Source of the DNA: Paracoccaceae bacterium
Lineage (GTDB): Bacteria; Pseudomonadota; Alphaproteobacteria; Rhodobacterales; Rhodobacteraceae
Length of the DNA: 64,000 nt
Assembly: GCA_020832655.1 (NCBI GenBank)
Contig: JAFIEF010000005.1
Span: 1 to 64,000, forward strand
Direction of reading: 5' to 3'
Positions within the stretch are counted from its first letter, which is position 1, and each line of letters opens with the position of its first letter. Below are positions 41,767-50,341 of the stretch, piece by piece. The notes beneath the pieces were generated by a model, which made no database searches, was not told the DNA's origin, and saw only the letters and a list, made by a program, of their open reading frames with translations. The position numbers were made by a program, and so were the translations under genes.

Positions 41767-43361
41767 ACGCCATCGTGACCCAAGCGGCGGGTCTATGTGT
41801 GGATGTTATGGCGCCCTTGCAGCTCATTGGGGATCTCCACCGGCCACGGCTGTTGAACGGCGAGGTGCGCACCTCGCCCGGTTTTGCCGATGCCTTCCGC
41901 GCCATTGCCGAAGGCGGCTGGCTGGGCATTTCCGCTGATCCCACGCATGGCGGCATGGGGCTGCCGCAGACCCTGGCAGTGGCGGTCAATGACATGATGT
42001 CCTCTGCCTGTCTGGCTTTGCAGCTTTGCCCGCTGATGGCGCAAGGCCAGGTGGAGGCACTGGAACACCACGCCGATGATACGATCAAGGCGCTTTACCT
42101 GCCCAAGCTGATTTCCGGCGAATGGACCGGCACCATGAACCTGACCGAACCGCAGGCAGGCAGCGATGTCGGTGCGCTGCGGACCAAGGCAGAGCCGCTG
42201 GAGGATGGCAGTTACGCGATTACGGGCCAGAAGATCTATATCAGCTGGGGCGATCATGACATGACTGAAAATATCTGCCATCTGGTGCTGGCCCGCCTGC
42301 CCGATGCGCCAGAGGGCACGCGCGGCATCAGCCTGTTCATGGTGCCGAAATTTCTGCCCGATGAGAACGGCAATCCCGGCGCGCCGAACAGCCTGCGCGT
42401 GGTTTCACTGGAACACAAGATGGGGCTGCATGGCTCGCCCACTGCGGTGATGGAATATGACCGCGCCACAGGCTGGATGGTGGGGGCACCCAACAAGGGC
42501 ATGGCGGCGATGTTCACCATGATGAACAATGCCCGCGTCGGTGTCGGCGTGCAGGGCATCGGCGTGGCCGAAGGCGCCTATCAGCATGCGCTGGCCTATG
42601 CGCGAGAGCGCAGGCAGGGACGCACGCCGCTTAGCAGTGCGGGCGCGATCATCGAACATACCGATGTGCGCCGGATGCTGGCGATGATGAAGGCCGAAGT
42701 GTTTGCCATTCGCGCCATTGCGCTGGCCAACAGCGTGGCGATCGACATGGCGCGCGCCACCGGGGCCGAGGACTGGGCCGCGCGCGCGGCCCTGCTGACG
42801 CCGATCACCAAGGCGCATGGCACTGATATCGGCATCGAGGTCGCCAGCGCCGGCATTCAGGTGCATGGCGGCATGGGCTTCATCGAGGAAACGGGCGCCG
42901 CGCAATATCTGCGCGATGTGCGTGTCACGGCGATCTATGAAGGCACCAACGGCATTCAGGCGATGGATCTGGTGGGCCGCAAGATGATGGATGGCGGCGA
43001 GGCCGCGTTCCGCCTGCTGCAGGAAATCGAGGACGGGGCCGAGGCCGCCCGCGCCACCCTGCCCGATCTGGCCGAAGCGGTCTGGCAGGCCGCCGAATCG
43101 CTGCGCGAGGCCACGGAATGGCTGGTCGGGCAGGATATGACCAGCCGCAGCGCGGGGGCGGTGGCCTATCTGCGCGCCTTTGCCCGTGTTCTGGGGGGGC
43201 ATTACCATCTGAAAGCCGCGCTGCATGGCGATGGCGCGCGCAAGGCGCTGGCGCAAATCTTCATCACCCGCATCCTGCCCGAACATGGCGCGCTTCTGGC
43301 TCAGACCCGCGCGGGGGCTGACGCGCTCTATGCGCTGTCTGACGACGATCTGGCCGCATGA
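41754..43361 (+). CDS. Acyl-CoA dehydrogenase, main portion (possibly truncated or non-functional N-terminus)
   Basis: MNLTEPQAGSDVGALRTKAEPLEDGSYAITGQKIYISWGDHDM...VGVQGIGVAEGAYQHALAYARERRQGR...QVHGGMGFIEETGAAQYLRDVRVTAIYEGTNGIQAMDL; the TTG start falls inside the duplication. Confidence 0.85.
   Translation: MTGYHAIVTQAAGLCVDVMAPLQLIGDLHRPRLLNGEVRTSPGFADAFRAIAEGGWLGISADPTHGGMGLPQTLAVAVNDMMSSACLALQLCPLMAQGQVEALEHHADDTIKALYLPKLISGEWTGTMNLTEPQAGSDVGALRTKAEPLEDGSYAITGQKIYISWGDHDMTENICHLVLARLPDAPEGTRGISLFMVPKFLPDENGNPGAPNSLRVVSLEHKMGLHGSPTAVMEYDRATGWMVGAPNKGMAAMFTMMNNARVGVGVQGIGVAEGAYQHALAYARERRQGRTPLSSAGAIIEHTDVRRMLAMMKAEVFAIRAIALANSVAIDMARATGAEDWAARAALLTPITKAHGTDIGIEVASAGIQVHGGMGFIEETGAAQYLRDVRVTAIYEGTNGIQAMDLVGRKMMDGGEAAFRLLQEIEDGAEAARATLPDLAEAVWQAAESLREATEWLVGQDMTSRSAGAVAYLRAFARVLGGHYHLKAALHGDGARKALAQIFITRILPEHGALLAQTRAGADALYALSDDDLAA
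41767..41942 (+). repeat. Tandem imperfect duplication, unit 2 (176 bp)
   Basis: Directly abuts unit 1; both contain atggcgcccttgcag. Confidence 0.9.
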
Positions 43362-44404
43362 TGGATGGATCGGATACAAACGCAGCGCTGCGCTACCCGT
43401 TCCCCGACCCGCCCGCCGAAGGGCAGGTGCAACGCGTGGCCGAAGGCGTGTTCTGGGCACGCCTGCCGCTGCCGATGGCGCTGGATCATGTGAATGTCTA
43501 CATCCTTGATGATGGCGATGGCTGGACGGTCTTTGACACGGGCTTCGCCACCGGGCGCAGCCGCGCGATCTGGGCCACACTGCTGGACGGGCCGCTGGCG
43601 GGCAAGCCCGTCACCACTGTCATTGCCAGCCACCACCACCCCGACCATATCGGGCTGGCGGGCTGGTTTCAGGACCAGGGCGCAAGCCTGTGGACCAGCC
43701 GCACAGCCTGGCTGTTTGCGCGCATGCTGACACTGGACGCGCAGGACCGCCCCTTGCCCGAAACGCTGGAATTCTGGCGCCGCGCGGGGATGGACCCGGC
43801 GATATTGCGACAGCGTGCCAATGAACGCCCCTTCAATTTCTGCGATGTGGTGGCCCCCATGCCGCTGGGCTTCACCCGGCTGTCCGAAGGCCAGACCCTG
43901 CGCATGGGCGGGCGCGACTGGGTTGTGCGGCTTGGGCAGGGGCATGCCCCCGATCAGGTAACGCTGTGGTCGCAAAGCTGCAATCTGGTGCTGGGCGCAG
44001 ATCAGCTGCTGCCCGGCATCTCGCCCAATCTCGGCGTCTATGCCACCGAACCAGAGGCTGACCCGGTCGCAGAATGGCTGGAAAGCTGCGCGCGGCTGCA
44101 AGGCTTTGCGCGCGCCGACCATCTGGTCCTGCCGGGGCACAAGCTGCCCTTCACCGGGCTGCCCTTCCGGCTGAAACAGAAGATCGACAATCATCACGGC
44201 GCGCTGGAACAGCTGCACCAGCATCTGGCCAGCCCGCGCCGCGCGGGCGAATGCTTTGCGCCGCTCTTCAAGCGCCAGATAACCGATGGCACCTATGGGC
44301 TGGCGCTGGTCGAGGCGGTGGCGCATCTCAACCATCTTTGCGCAACCGGGCAGGCCCGGCGCTGGCAAGGCGAGGATGGCATCTATCTGTGGCAGGCGCT
44401 GTAA
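43358..44404 (+). CDS. MBL-fold metallo-hydrolase
   Basis: VIASHHHPDHIGLAGWFQ (HxHxDH-like), VLPGHKLPF; ATGA overlap with the ACAD ORF. Confidence 0.92.
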   Translation: MMDGSDTNAALRYPFPDPPAEGQVQRVAEGVFWARLPLPMALDHVNVYILDDGDGWTVFDTGFATGRSRAIWATLLDGPLAGKPVTTVIASHHHPDHIGLAGWFQDQGASLWTSRTAWLFARMLTLDAQDRPLPETLEFWRRAGMDPAILRQRANERPFNFCDVVAPMPLGFTRLSEGQTLRMGGRDWVVRLGQGHAPDQVTLWSQSCNLVLGADQLLPGISPNLGVYATEPEADPVAEWLESCARLQGFARADHLVLPGHKLPFTGLPFRLKQKIDNHHGALEQLHQHLASPRRAGECFAPLFKRQITDGTYGLALVEAVAHLNHLCATGQARRWQGEDGIYLWQAL

Positions 44405-44439
44405 GGTTATCTCCGATCAACCTGCGCCAGATGAAAGCC

Positions 44440-44600
44440 TCATCCGTCCGGGCTTCATCTTGCCCAAAATACTCTCGCCGAAGGCACGGGCCGCAAGGCC
44501 CGTCACCCTGTCCGACGTGCCAGCGCAATGCAGCCAGCGCCTGCCCAAGCAGCAATGCAGCCAACTGCTCAAGCCTGGTCGAGTGTCACTATTGGGCGTA
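44440..44600 (+). repeat. Intergenic repeat with hairpin (copy B of cttcatcttgccc-aaatactc family)
   Basis: cttcatcttgcccaaaatactctcgccgaaggca followed by cgggcc-gcaa-ggcccg; partial further similarity to 7600-7680. Confidence 0.75.
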
Positions 44601-44604
44601 GCCG

Positions 44605-45777
44605 CTATTGCAGATCGCCAAAGGCGCGTTGAAGCCGCGCCACCGCGTCCTTGATCACCGCGCGCGGGGCACCCAGATTGAAGCGCAGATACTGCGTGCC
44701 GCCCGTGCCGAAGGTGGGGCCATGATTGACCGCGATCTGCGCGTCGCGCTCTACCCGTGCTGTGAATTCGCCCGGATCCATCCCCGTGCCGGAAAAATCC
44801 ACCCAGGCCAGATATGTCGCCTGCAAGGGCATCGAGGCCAGCCCCGGTATCGCATTCACGCCTGCATCAAAGATACGGCGGTTTTCATCCAGATAGGCGC
44901 AAAGCGCATCCACCCATTCGGCCCCTTGCGGCGAATAGGCCGCTGTGACGGCATGCAGCCCGAAGGAATTGGGCGAAATGCCCAGCGCCATCAGCGTGGC
45001 CGCGAAATTGCGCCGAAGCGCAGGGTCAGCGATGATGACATTGCCGCAATGCGTGCCTGCAAGGTTGAAGGTCTTGGAGGCCGCGGTCAGCATAACCAGC
45101 CGATCAGCAATATCAGGCGCGGCCAGCGGCATGGCGATGTGCTTCTGCCCCGGCATGGTCAGATCATGGTGGATCTCGTCCGACACCAGCAGCAAATCAT
45201 GACGCACGCAGAAATCCGCCAGCGCGCGCAATTCCTGCGCGCTCCAGACCCGGCCACCGGGATTATGCGGCGAGCACAGGATTACCATCCGCTCTGATCC
45301 ATCGAGCATGGCAGCGGCGGCTTCCAGATCCATCTGATACTGCCCGTCGACCAGCGCCAGCGGGCATTCCACCACGCGCCGCCCGGCGGCGTGGATGGTG
45401 CGGGCAAAGGCATGATAGACCGGCGTGAACAGCACCACCCCGTCGTCGGGCTGTGTCCATGTGTGCAGGCACAGCCCGACCGCATTGACCAGCCCGTGGG
45501 TGGTGAAGATATGCTCTGGCGCGACCTGCCAGCCGTGGCGATGTTCCATCCACCAGCAGATCGCCGCGCGATACGCCGCGTCATCGCCGAAATAGCCATA
45601 GACGCCATGCTCCACCGCACGGGCCAGCGCGTCCTGCACGCAGTCGGGGGCGGCGAAATCGGTATCCGCCACCCACATCGCAATGCCGTCCTGTGGCGCC
45701 ACACCATAGCGATCCTGCATCATGTCCCATTTCATGGAGTGCGTGCCGCGCCGGTCGATGATCTGGTCAAAATTCAT
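44605..45777 (-). CDS. PLP-dependent aminotransferase, MalY/PatB (cystathionine beta-lyase-like) family
   Basis: MNFDQIIDRRGTHSMKWDMMQDRYG...MWVADTDFAAPDCVQDALARAVEHGVYGYFG...LCSPHNPGGRVWSAQEL...LTAASKTFNLAG. Confidence 0.92.
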   Translation of the reverse strand: MNFDQIIDRRGTHSMKWDMMQDRYGVAPQDGIAMWVADTDFAAPDCVQDALARAVEHGVYGYFGDDAAYRAAICWWMEHRHGWQVAPEHIFTTHGLVNAVGLCLHTWTQPDDGVVLFTPVYHAFARTIHAAGRRVVECPLALVDGQYQMDLEAAAAMLDGSERMVILCSPHNPGGRVWSAQELRALADFCVRHDLLLVSDEIHHDLTMPGQKHIAMPLAAPDIADRLVMLTAASKTFNLAGTHCGNVIIADPALRRNFAATLMALGISPNSFGLHAVTAAYSPQGAEWVDALCAYLDENRRIFDAGVNAIPGLASMPLQATYLAWVDFSGTGMDPGEFTARVERDAQIAVNHGPTFGTGGTQYLRFNLGAPRAVIKDAVARLQRAFGDLQ

Positions 45778-45877
45778 CTCTGCCCCTTTCTGTTCGCGCC
45801 AAGCTGCCGCGCGCTTGGCGCTTGTGCAAGGGCAAAAGCCATTGAATGGCGCGCAGGCTTGGCTTACATCGCCTCGC

Positions 45878-46399
45878 ATGAGCATTCGTCCGATCCTGAT
45901 CCATCCTGACCCACGGCTGAAAAAGCTGTGCCCGCCCGTGGCCGAAATCACGCCCGAAATCGGCAGGCTGGCCGAGGATATGCTGGAAACCATGTATGAT
46001 GCCCCCGGCGTCGGGCTGGCCGCGCCGCAAGTGGGGGTGCTGGCGCGGCTGTTCGTGATGGATTGCGTGAAGGAAGAAGGCGAAAGCCCCCGCCCGATGG
46101 TGCTGATCAACCCCGAAATCATCACCACCTCGGAAGACACCAACACCTATGAGGAAGGCTGCCTGTCGATCCCCGAACACTATGGCGAAGTCACCCGCCC
46201 CAGGCGCGTGACCATGCGCTGGCTGGGGCTGGACGGCAAGACGCATGAGCAAGAGTTTGACGGGCTTTGGGCGACCTGCGCCCAGCATGAGCTGGACCAT
46301 CTGAACGGCAAGCTGTTCATCGACCATCTGGGCGCGATCAAGCGCAGCATGATCACCCGCAAGATGGTCAAGCTGAAGCGCGAACGCGCGCGCGGGTAG
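45878..46399 (+). CDS. def: Peptide deformylase with complete catalytic motifs
   Basis: GVGLAAPQVG, EGCLS, QHELDHLNGKLFIDHL. Confidence 0.96.
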   Translation: MSIRPILIHPDPRLKKLCPPVAEITPEIGRLAEDMLETMYDAPGVGLAAPQVGVLARLFVMDCVKEEGESPRPMVLINPEIITTSEDTNTYEEGCLSIPEHYGEVTRPRRVTMRWLGLDGKTHEQEFDGLWATCAQHELDHLNGKLFIDHLGAIKRSMITRKMVKLKRERARG

Positions 46400-46403
46400 C
46401 GCC

Positions 46404-46901
46404 TTGGCCATCCGCCGCTGCATCCCCTGGCCCGACAAGCGCCTGCGCCAGCGCGCCGCCCCGGTGGACGCCATCAGCGATGAGATCCGCGCGATCTGGG
46501 CCGATATGATCGACACGATGGAAGCCATGCCCGGTGTCGGCCTTGCCGCGCCGCAGATCGGGGTGATGCTGCAACTGGCGGTGGTGGATGCGTCCGAGGG
46601 GCGCGGGCAGGTGGTGCGCATGGCCAACCCCGAAATCCTGCATGCCAGCGGTCAGATGCGCGCCCATGACGAGGCCAGCCCCAACCTGCCCGGTATCTGG
46701 GCGCGGATCGAGCGCCCTCGGGCCGTGACGGTGCGATTTCTGAGTGACGCGGGCGCGATGCAAGAGCGCGATTTCGTGGGGCTATGGGCGACCTCGGTGC
46801 AGCATCAGATCGACCATTTGCAGGGGCGGATGTATTTTGACCATCTGTCAAGAATGAAACGCGACATGCTTTTGCGGCGCGCGCGAAAGGCGGCGTCGTG
46901 A
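46404..46901 (+). CDS. Peptide deformylase-like protein with degenerate catalytic motifs
   Basis: GVGLAAPQIG present; EGCLS region reads DEASPNLPG; QHExDH reads QHQIDH. Confidence 0.9.
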   Translation: MAIRRCIPWPDKRLRQRAAPVDAISDEIRAIWADMIDTMEAMPGVGLAAPQIGVMLQLAVVDASEGRGQVVRMANPEILHASGQMRAHDEASPNLPGIWARIERPRAVTVRFLSDAGAMQERDFVGLWATSVQHQIDHLQGRMYFDHLSRMKRDMLLRRARKAAS

Positions 46902-46914
46902 AGGGCGCTGCCGG

Positions 46915-46972
46915 AGGGCAAGCGAGGGGCCAGCCCCTCGCGCTCCCCGGAGTATTTGTTGCAAGATGAAAG
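46915..46972 (-). repeat. Intergenic repeat with hairpin (copy C of the family, opposite orientation)
   Basis: Reverse complement tttcatcttgcaacaaatactccggggagc followed by gcgagggg-ctgg-cccctcgc. Confidence 0.7.
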
Positions 46973-46982
46973 GGTATCGAGG

Positions 46983-47891
46983 ATGAAGGTGATCTTCATG
47001 GGCACGCCCGATTTCTCGGTCCCCGCGCTTGACGCGGTTCACGCCGCATATCAGGTCGTCTGTGTCTATACCCAGCCCCCCCGCCCGGCCGGTCGCGGCA
47101 AGCAGCCGCGCCTGACCCCGGTGCATGCCCGCGCCGAGGCGCTGGGCCTGCCCGTGCGTCACCCCGACAGCCTGAATGGGGCCGAAGCCCAGCTTGATTT
47201 TGCCAGCCTTGGGGCCGATGTCGCGGTGGTGGTGGCCTATGGGCTGATCCTGCCGCAGCCGGTGCTGGATGCGCCGCGCCTTGGCTGCCTGAACATCCAT
47301 GCCAGCCTGCTGCCGCGCTGGCGCGGGGCGGCCCCGATCCAGCGCGCGATCATGGCCGGTGACGCCGAAACCGGCATCTGCATCATGCAGATGGGGGCGG
47401 GGCTGGACACTGGCCCGGTGCTGCTGCGCGCGAAGACCCCGATCTCTGACACGGATACTGCCGCCAGCCTGCATGACCGGCTGGCCGCGATGGGGGCGGA
47501 ACTGGTGGTGCAGGCGCTGGCGCGACTGCCCGAACTGGTGCCAGAGCCGCAGCCTGATCAAGGCGTCAGCTATGCCGCCAAGATCGACAAGGCCGAGGCA
47601 CGCATCGACTGGACGCAGCCCGCAGAGAGTGTCGCGCGCCGGATCCGCGCGCTCTCGCCCTTTCCCGGCGCGTGGTGCGACAGTTCCATAGGTCGGCTGA
47701 AGCTGCTGAATGCGCGCGCGGTGGATGGGCAGGGCGTGCCCGGTCAGGTGCTGGAGGGCGGGCTGATTGTCGCCTGTGGCACGGGCGCTGTGCAGATCAC
47801 CGAGTTACAACGCGAAGGCAAGCGCGCCATGTCAGATGGAGATTTCCTGCGCGGGCTGGCGGGCACGGGCACTGTGCTAAAGCTGTCGTAG
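46983..47891 (+). CDS. fmt: Methionyl-tRNA formyltransferase
   Basis: [20 protein letters not shown]...[52 protein letters not shown]. Confidence 0.97.
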   Translation: MKVIFMGTPDFSVPALDAVHAAYQVVCVYTQPPRPAGRGKQPRLTPVHARAEALGLPVRHPDSLNGAEAQLDFASLGADVAVVVAYGLILPQPVLDAPRLGCLNIHASLLPRWRGAAPIQRAIMAGDAETGICIMQMGAGLDTGPVLLRAKTPISDTDTAASLHDRLAAMGAELVVQALARLPELVPEPQPDQGVSYAAKIDKAEARIDWTQPAESVARRIRALSPFPGAWCDSSIGRLKLLNARAVDGQGVPGQVLEGGLIVACGTGAVQITELQREGKRAMSDGDFLRGLAGTGTVLKLS

Positions 47892-48494
47892 CGGCATCCG
47901 CCGGCCCAGCGCATTCAGGCCGAAGGCAAACACGGCAAAGGCCGCCAGCAGCCCGGTGACATTCAGCACCAGCGCGCCCAGGCCCAGCTCTGCCGCATTG
48001 ATGAAGGGATAGGGATACCAGCCGCTCAGCGCCCCGCGCAGCAGCGCATAGACGGCATAGCCCGCAGGCCAGATCAGCCAGAAAAGCGGACGTCCGCCGC
48101 GCGGGGGAATGCGGGCGGTTTCCGTCAGCCAGAACCAGGCCATCAGCGCGGGCAGGATGGTGTGAAAGGCGTGATCGGTCCACCATGCCAGCCCGGCGAA
48201 GTTGTAAAGATGCGCCAGCAGCAGGTGATAGACCAGCCCCACCATGATCATCGACATTGTCAGCATGCTCATCCAGCCGAAGGCGGCGCGCTGCCCGCTC
48301 GCGGCGATCCACAGCATGGTCGCGGCCATCAGCGCATTGGTCAGGATGGTGAAGAACCCTGCCAAGGCCCAGATCACCGCTATAGCGCCCATGTTCCAGC
48401 GCGCCATGTTCAGGCCAATCTGCGCCCCCAGCGCCGCCACCCCCAGCGCGCCGATGACACCGGCCACCACACGATATTTCGGATCGATCGGCAT
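47877..48494 (-). CDS. Pr6Pr-like integral membrane protein
   Basis: [21 protein letters not shown]...[28 protein letters not shown]...[14 protein letters not shown]. Confidence 0.7.
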   Translation of the reverse strand: MPIDPKYRVVAGVIGALGVAALGAQIGLNMARWNMGAIAVIWALAGFFTILTNALMAATMLWIAASGQRAAFGWMSMLTMSMIMVGLVYHLLLAHLYNFAGLAWWTDHAFHTILPALMAWFWLTETARIPPRGGRPLFWLIWPAGYAVYALLRGALSGWYPYPFINAAELGLGALVLNVTGLLAAFAVFAFGLNALGRRMPLRQL

Positions 48495-48568
48495 CTGTCT
48501 GTCCCTTCCTGCCCGCACCGCCAGAAAACACTTGTCGCAGCCCGGCCACCACGGCAAGGCTATGCCGC

Positions 48569-49279
48569 ATGAACTGGCGCGATCAAGGCATATTGCTGGG
48601 CGTGCGCCCGCTGGGCGAGGCAACTGCGCTGGCAGAGGTGTTCACCGCGCTGCATGGGCGCCATATGGGCGCGATCAGGGGCGGTGCCTCGCGCAGGATG
48701 GCGCCGGTGCTCCAAGCAGGCGCGCAGTTGGACATAAGCGCCCGCGCAAGGCTGGAACAGCATATGGCCAGCTTCACGGTAGAGCTGATCCGCGCCCGCG
48801 CAGCACCGCTGATGCAGGACCGTCTGGCATTGCTGGCGCTGGGGTCGGTCTGCGCGCTGTGCCGCTTTGCCCTGCCTGAACGCGCGCCCTATCCGGGGCT
48901 GTATGCCGCGACATGCGCATTGCTGGACGCGCTGGGCCAGCCGGGCTGGCTGCGCGACTATGCGCAGTGGGAATTGCGCCTGCTTGACGAAACCGGCTTC
49001 GGGCTGGATTTGCAGCAATGCGCCGTGACAGGGGCACTAAGCGGGCTGGCCTATGTCAGCCCCCGCACGGGCCGCGCCGTCACGGCCCAGGGCGCAGACG
49101 GTTATGCCGCGCGCCTGCTGCCGCTGCCTGCTGCGCTGCTGGAAGGGCACGCAATGGACAGGGATGATCTGCGCGCAGCCCTTGGGCTAAGCGGGCATTT
49201 CCTGCATGGCTGGCTTGCGCACAGCATCGGCAAGCCCCTGCCCGCAGCCCGCGCGCGGCTGCTGGACGCGCTGGGCTGA
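48569..49279 (+). CDS. recO: DNA repair protein RecO
   Basis: MNWRDQGILLGVRPLGEATALAEVFTALHGRHMGAIRGGASRRMAPVLQAGAQLDISARARLEQHM. Confidence 0.94.
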   Translation: MNWRDQGILLGVRPLGEATALAEVFTALHGRHMGAIRGGASRRMAPVLQAGAQLDISARARLEQHMASFTVELIRARAAPLMQDRLALLALGSVCALCRFALPERAPYPGLYAATCALLDALGQPGWLRDYAQWELRLLDETGFGLDLQQCAVTGALSGLAYVSPRTGRAVTAQGADGYAARLLPLPAALLEGHAMDRDDLRAALGLSGHFLHGWLAHSIGKPLPAARARLLDALG

Positions 49280-49289
49280 GCGCGCTGCC

Positions 49290-50219
49290 TTATCCCTTCT
49301 GCGCGGCAACATCCTCGGGCGTGCCGAAATTGCGCGTCTCGGCGCCCCTGATGCAGCGCTTGATCATGCCCGACAGCGCCTTGCCTGCACCGATTTCCCA
49401 GAACTCGCTCACACCCTGATCGCCCATCCAGACGACCGATTCGCGCCAGCGCACCGAACCTGTCACCTGTTCGACCAACAGCTTGCGGATGGTTTCCGGG
49501 TCGCTGACGGCCTCGGCGCGGATATTGGCGACCAGCGGCACGGCAGGGGCGTTCAGCGTGACATCGGCCAGCGCTTCGGCCATGCGCTCGGCGGCGGGCT
49601 GCATCAGCGCACAATGGAACGGGGCAGAGACCGGCAAGAGCATCGCGCGCCGCGCGCCGCGGGTCTTGGCAATCTCTACCGCACGCTCGACCGCCGCCTT
49701 GTGGCCCGACACCACCACCTGGGCGGGGTCATTGTCATTGGCGGCCTGACAGATTTCACCCTGGGCGGCCTCTTGCGCGACCTCGGCGGCAGTGGCGAAA
49801 TCCAGCCCCAGAAGGGCCGCCATCGCGCCCTGACCCACTGGCACGGCCTGTTGCATCGCCGCGCCCCGAATGCGCAACAGCCGCGCGGCATCGGCAATCG
49901 CCAGCGCACCGCTGGCGGCCAGCGCTGAATATTCGCCCAGCGAATGCCCCGCGACAAAGGCGGCATCGGTGATCTGGACGCCTTCGGCTTCCAGCGCGCG
50001 GAAAGCTGCCAGCGAGGTCGCCATCAGCGCGGGCTGGGCATTGGCGGTCAGGGTCAGATCGGCAATATCGCCATCCCAGATCAGGGACGACAGCTTTTCG
50101 CCCAGCGCCGCGTCAACTTCGTCAAATACGGCCTTTGCGGCGGGATAGCTTGCGGCCAGCGCCTGCCCCATGCCGATGGTTTGCGCCCCTTGCCCCGGAA
50201 ATACGAATGCGCGGCTCAT
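49290..50219 (-). CDS. fabD: Malonyl-CoA:ACP transacylase
   Basis: MSRAFVFPGQGAQTIGMGQALA...FVAGHSLGEYSALAASGAL (GHSxG). Confidence 0.97.
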   Translation of the reverse strand: MSRAFVFPGQGAQTIGMGQALAASYPAAKAVFDEVDAALGEKLSSLIWDGDIADLTLTANAQPALMATSLAAFRALEAEGVQITDAAFVAGHSLGEYSALAASGALAIADAARLLRIRGAAMQQAVPVGQGAMAALLGLDFATAAEVAQEAAQGEICQAANDNDPAQVVVSGHKAAVERAVEIAKTRGARRAMLLPVSAPFHCALMQPAAERMAEALADVTLNAPAVPLVANIRAEAVSDPETIRKLLVEQVTGSVRWRESVVWMGDQGVSEFWEIGAGKALSGMIKRCIRGAETRNFGTPEDVAAQKG

Positions 50220-50341
50220 CTTCCCCTCCCACATGTTAAGTTGCTTTCAGATGCCGCAAAGCGGCGGCAAAGGCAAGGCACAGGCATGGTGTAGCAATGG
50301 GCGCAACGATGCACGCGCGCGCCGGTTTCCAGTAGCTGCGA

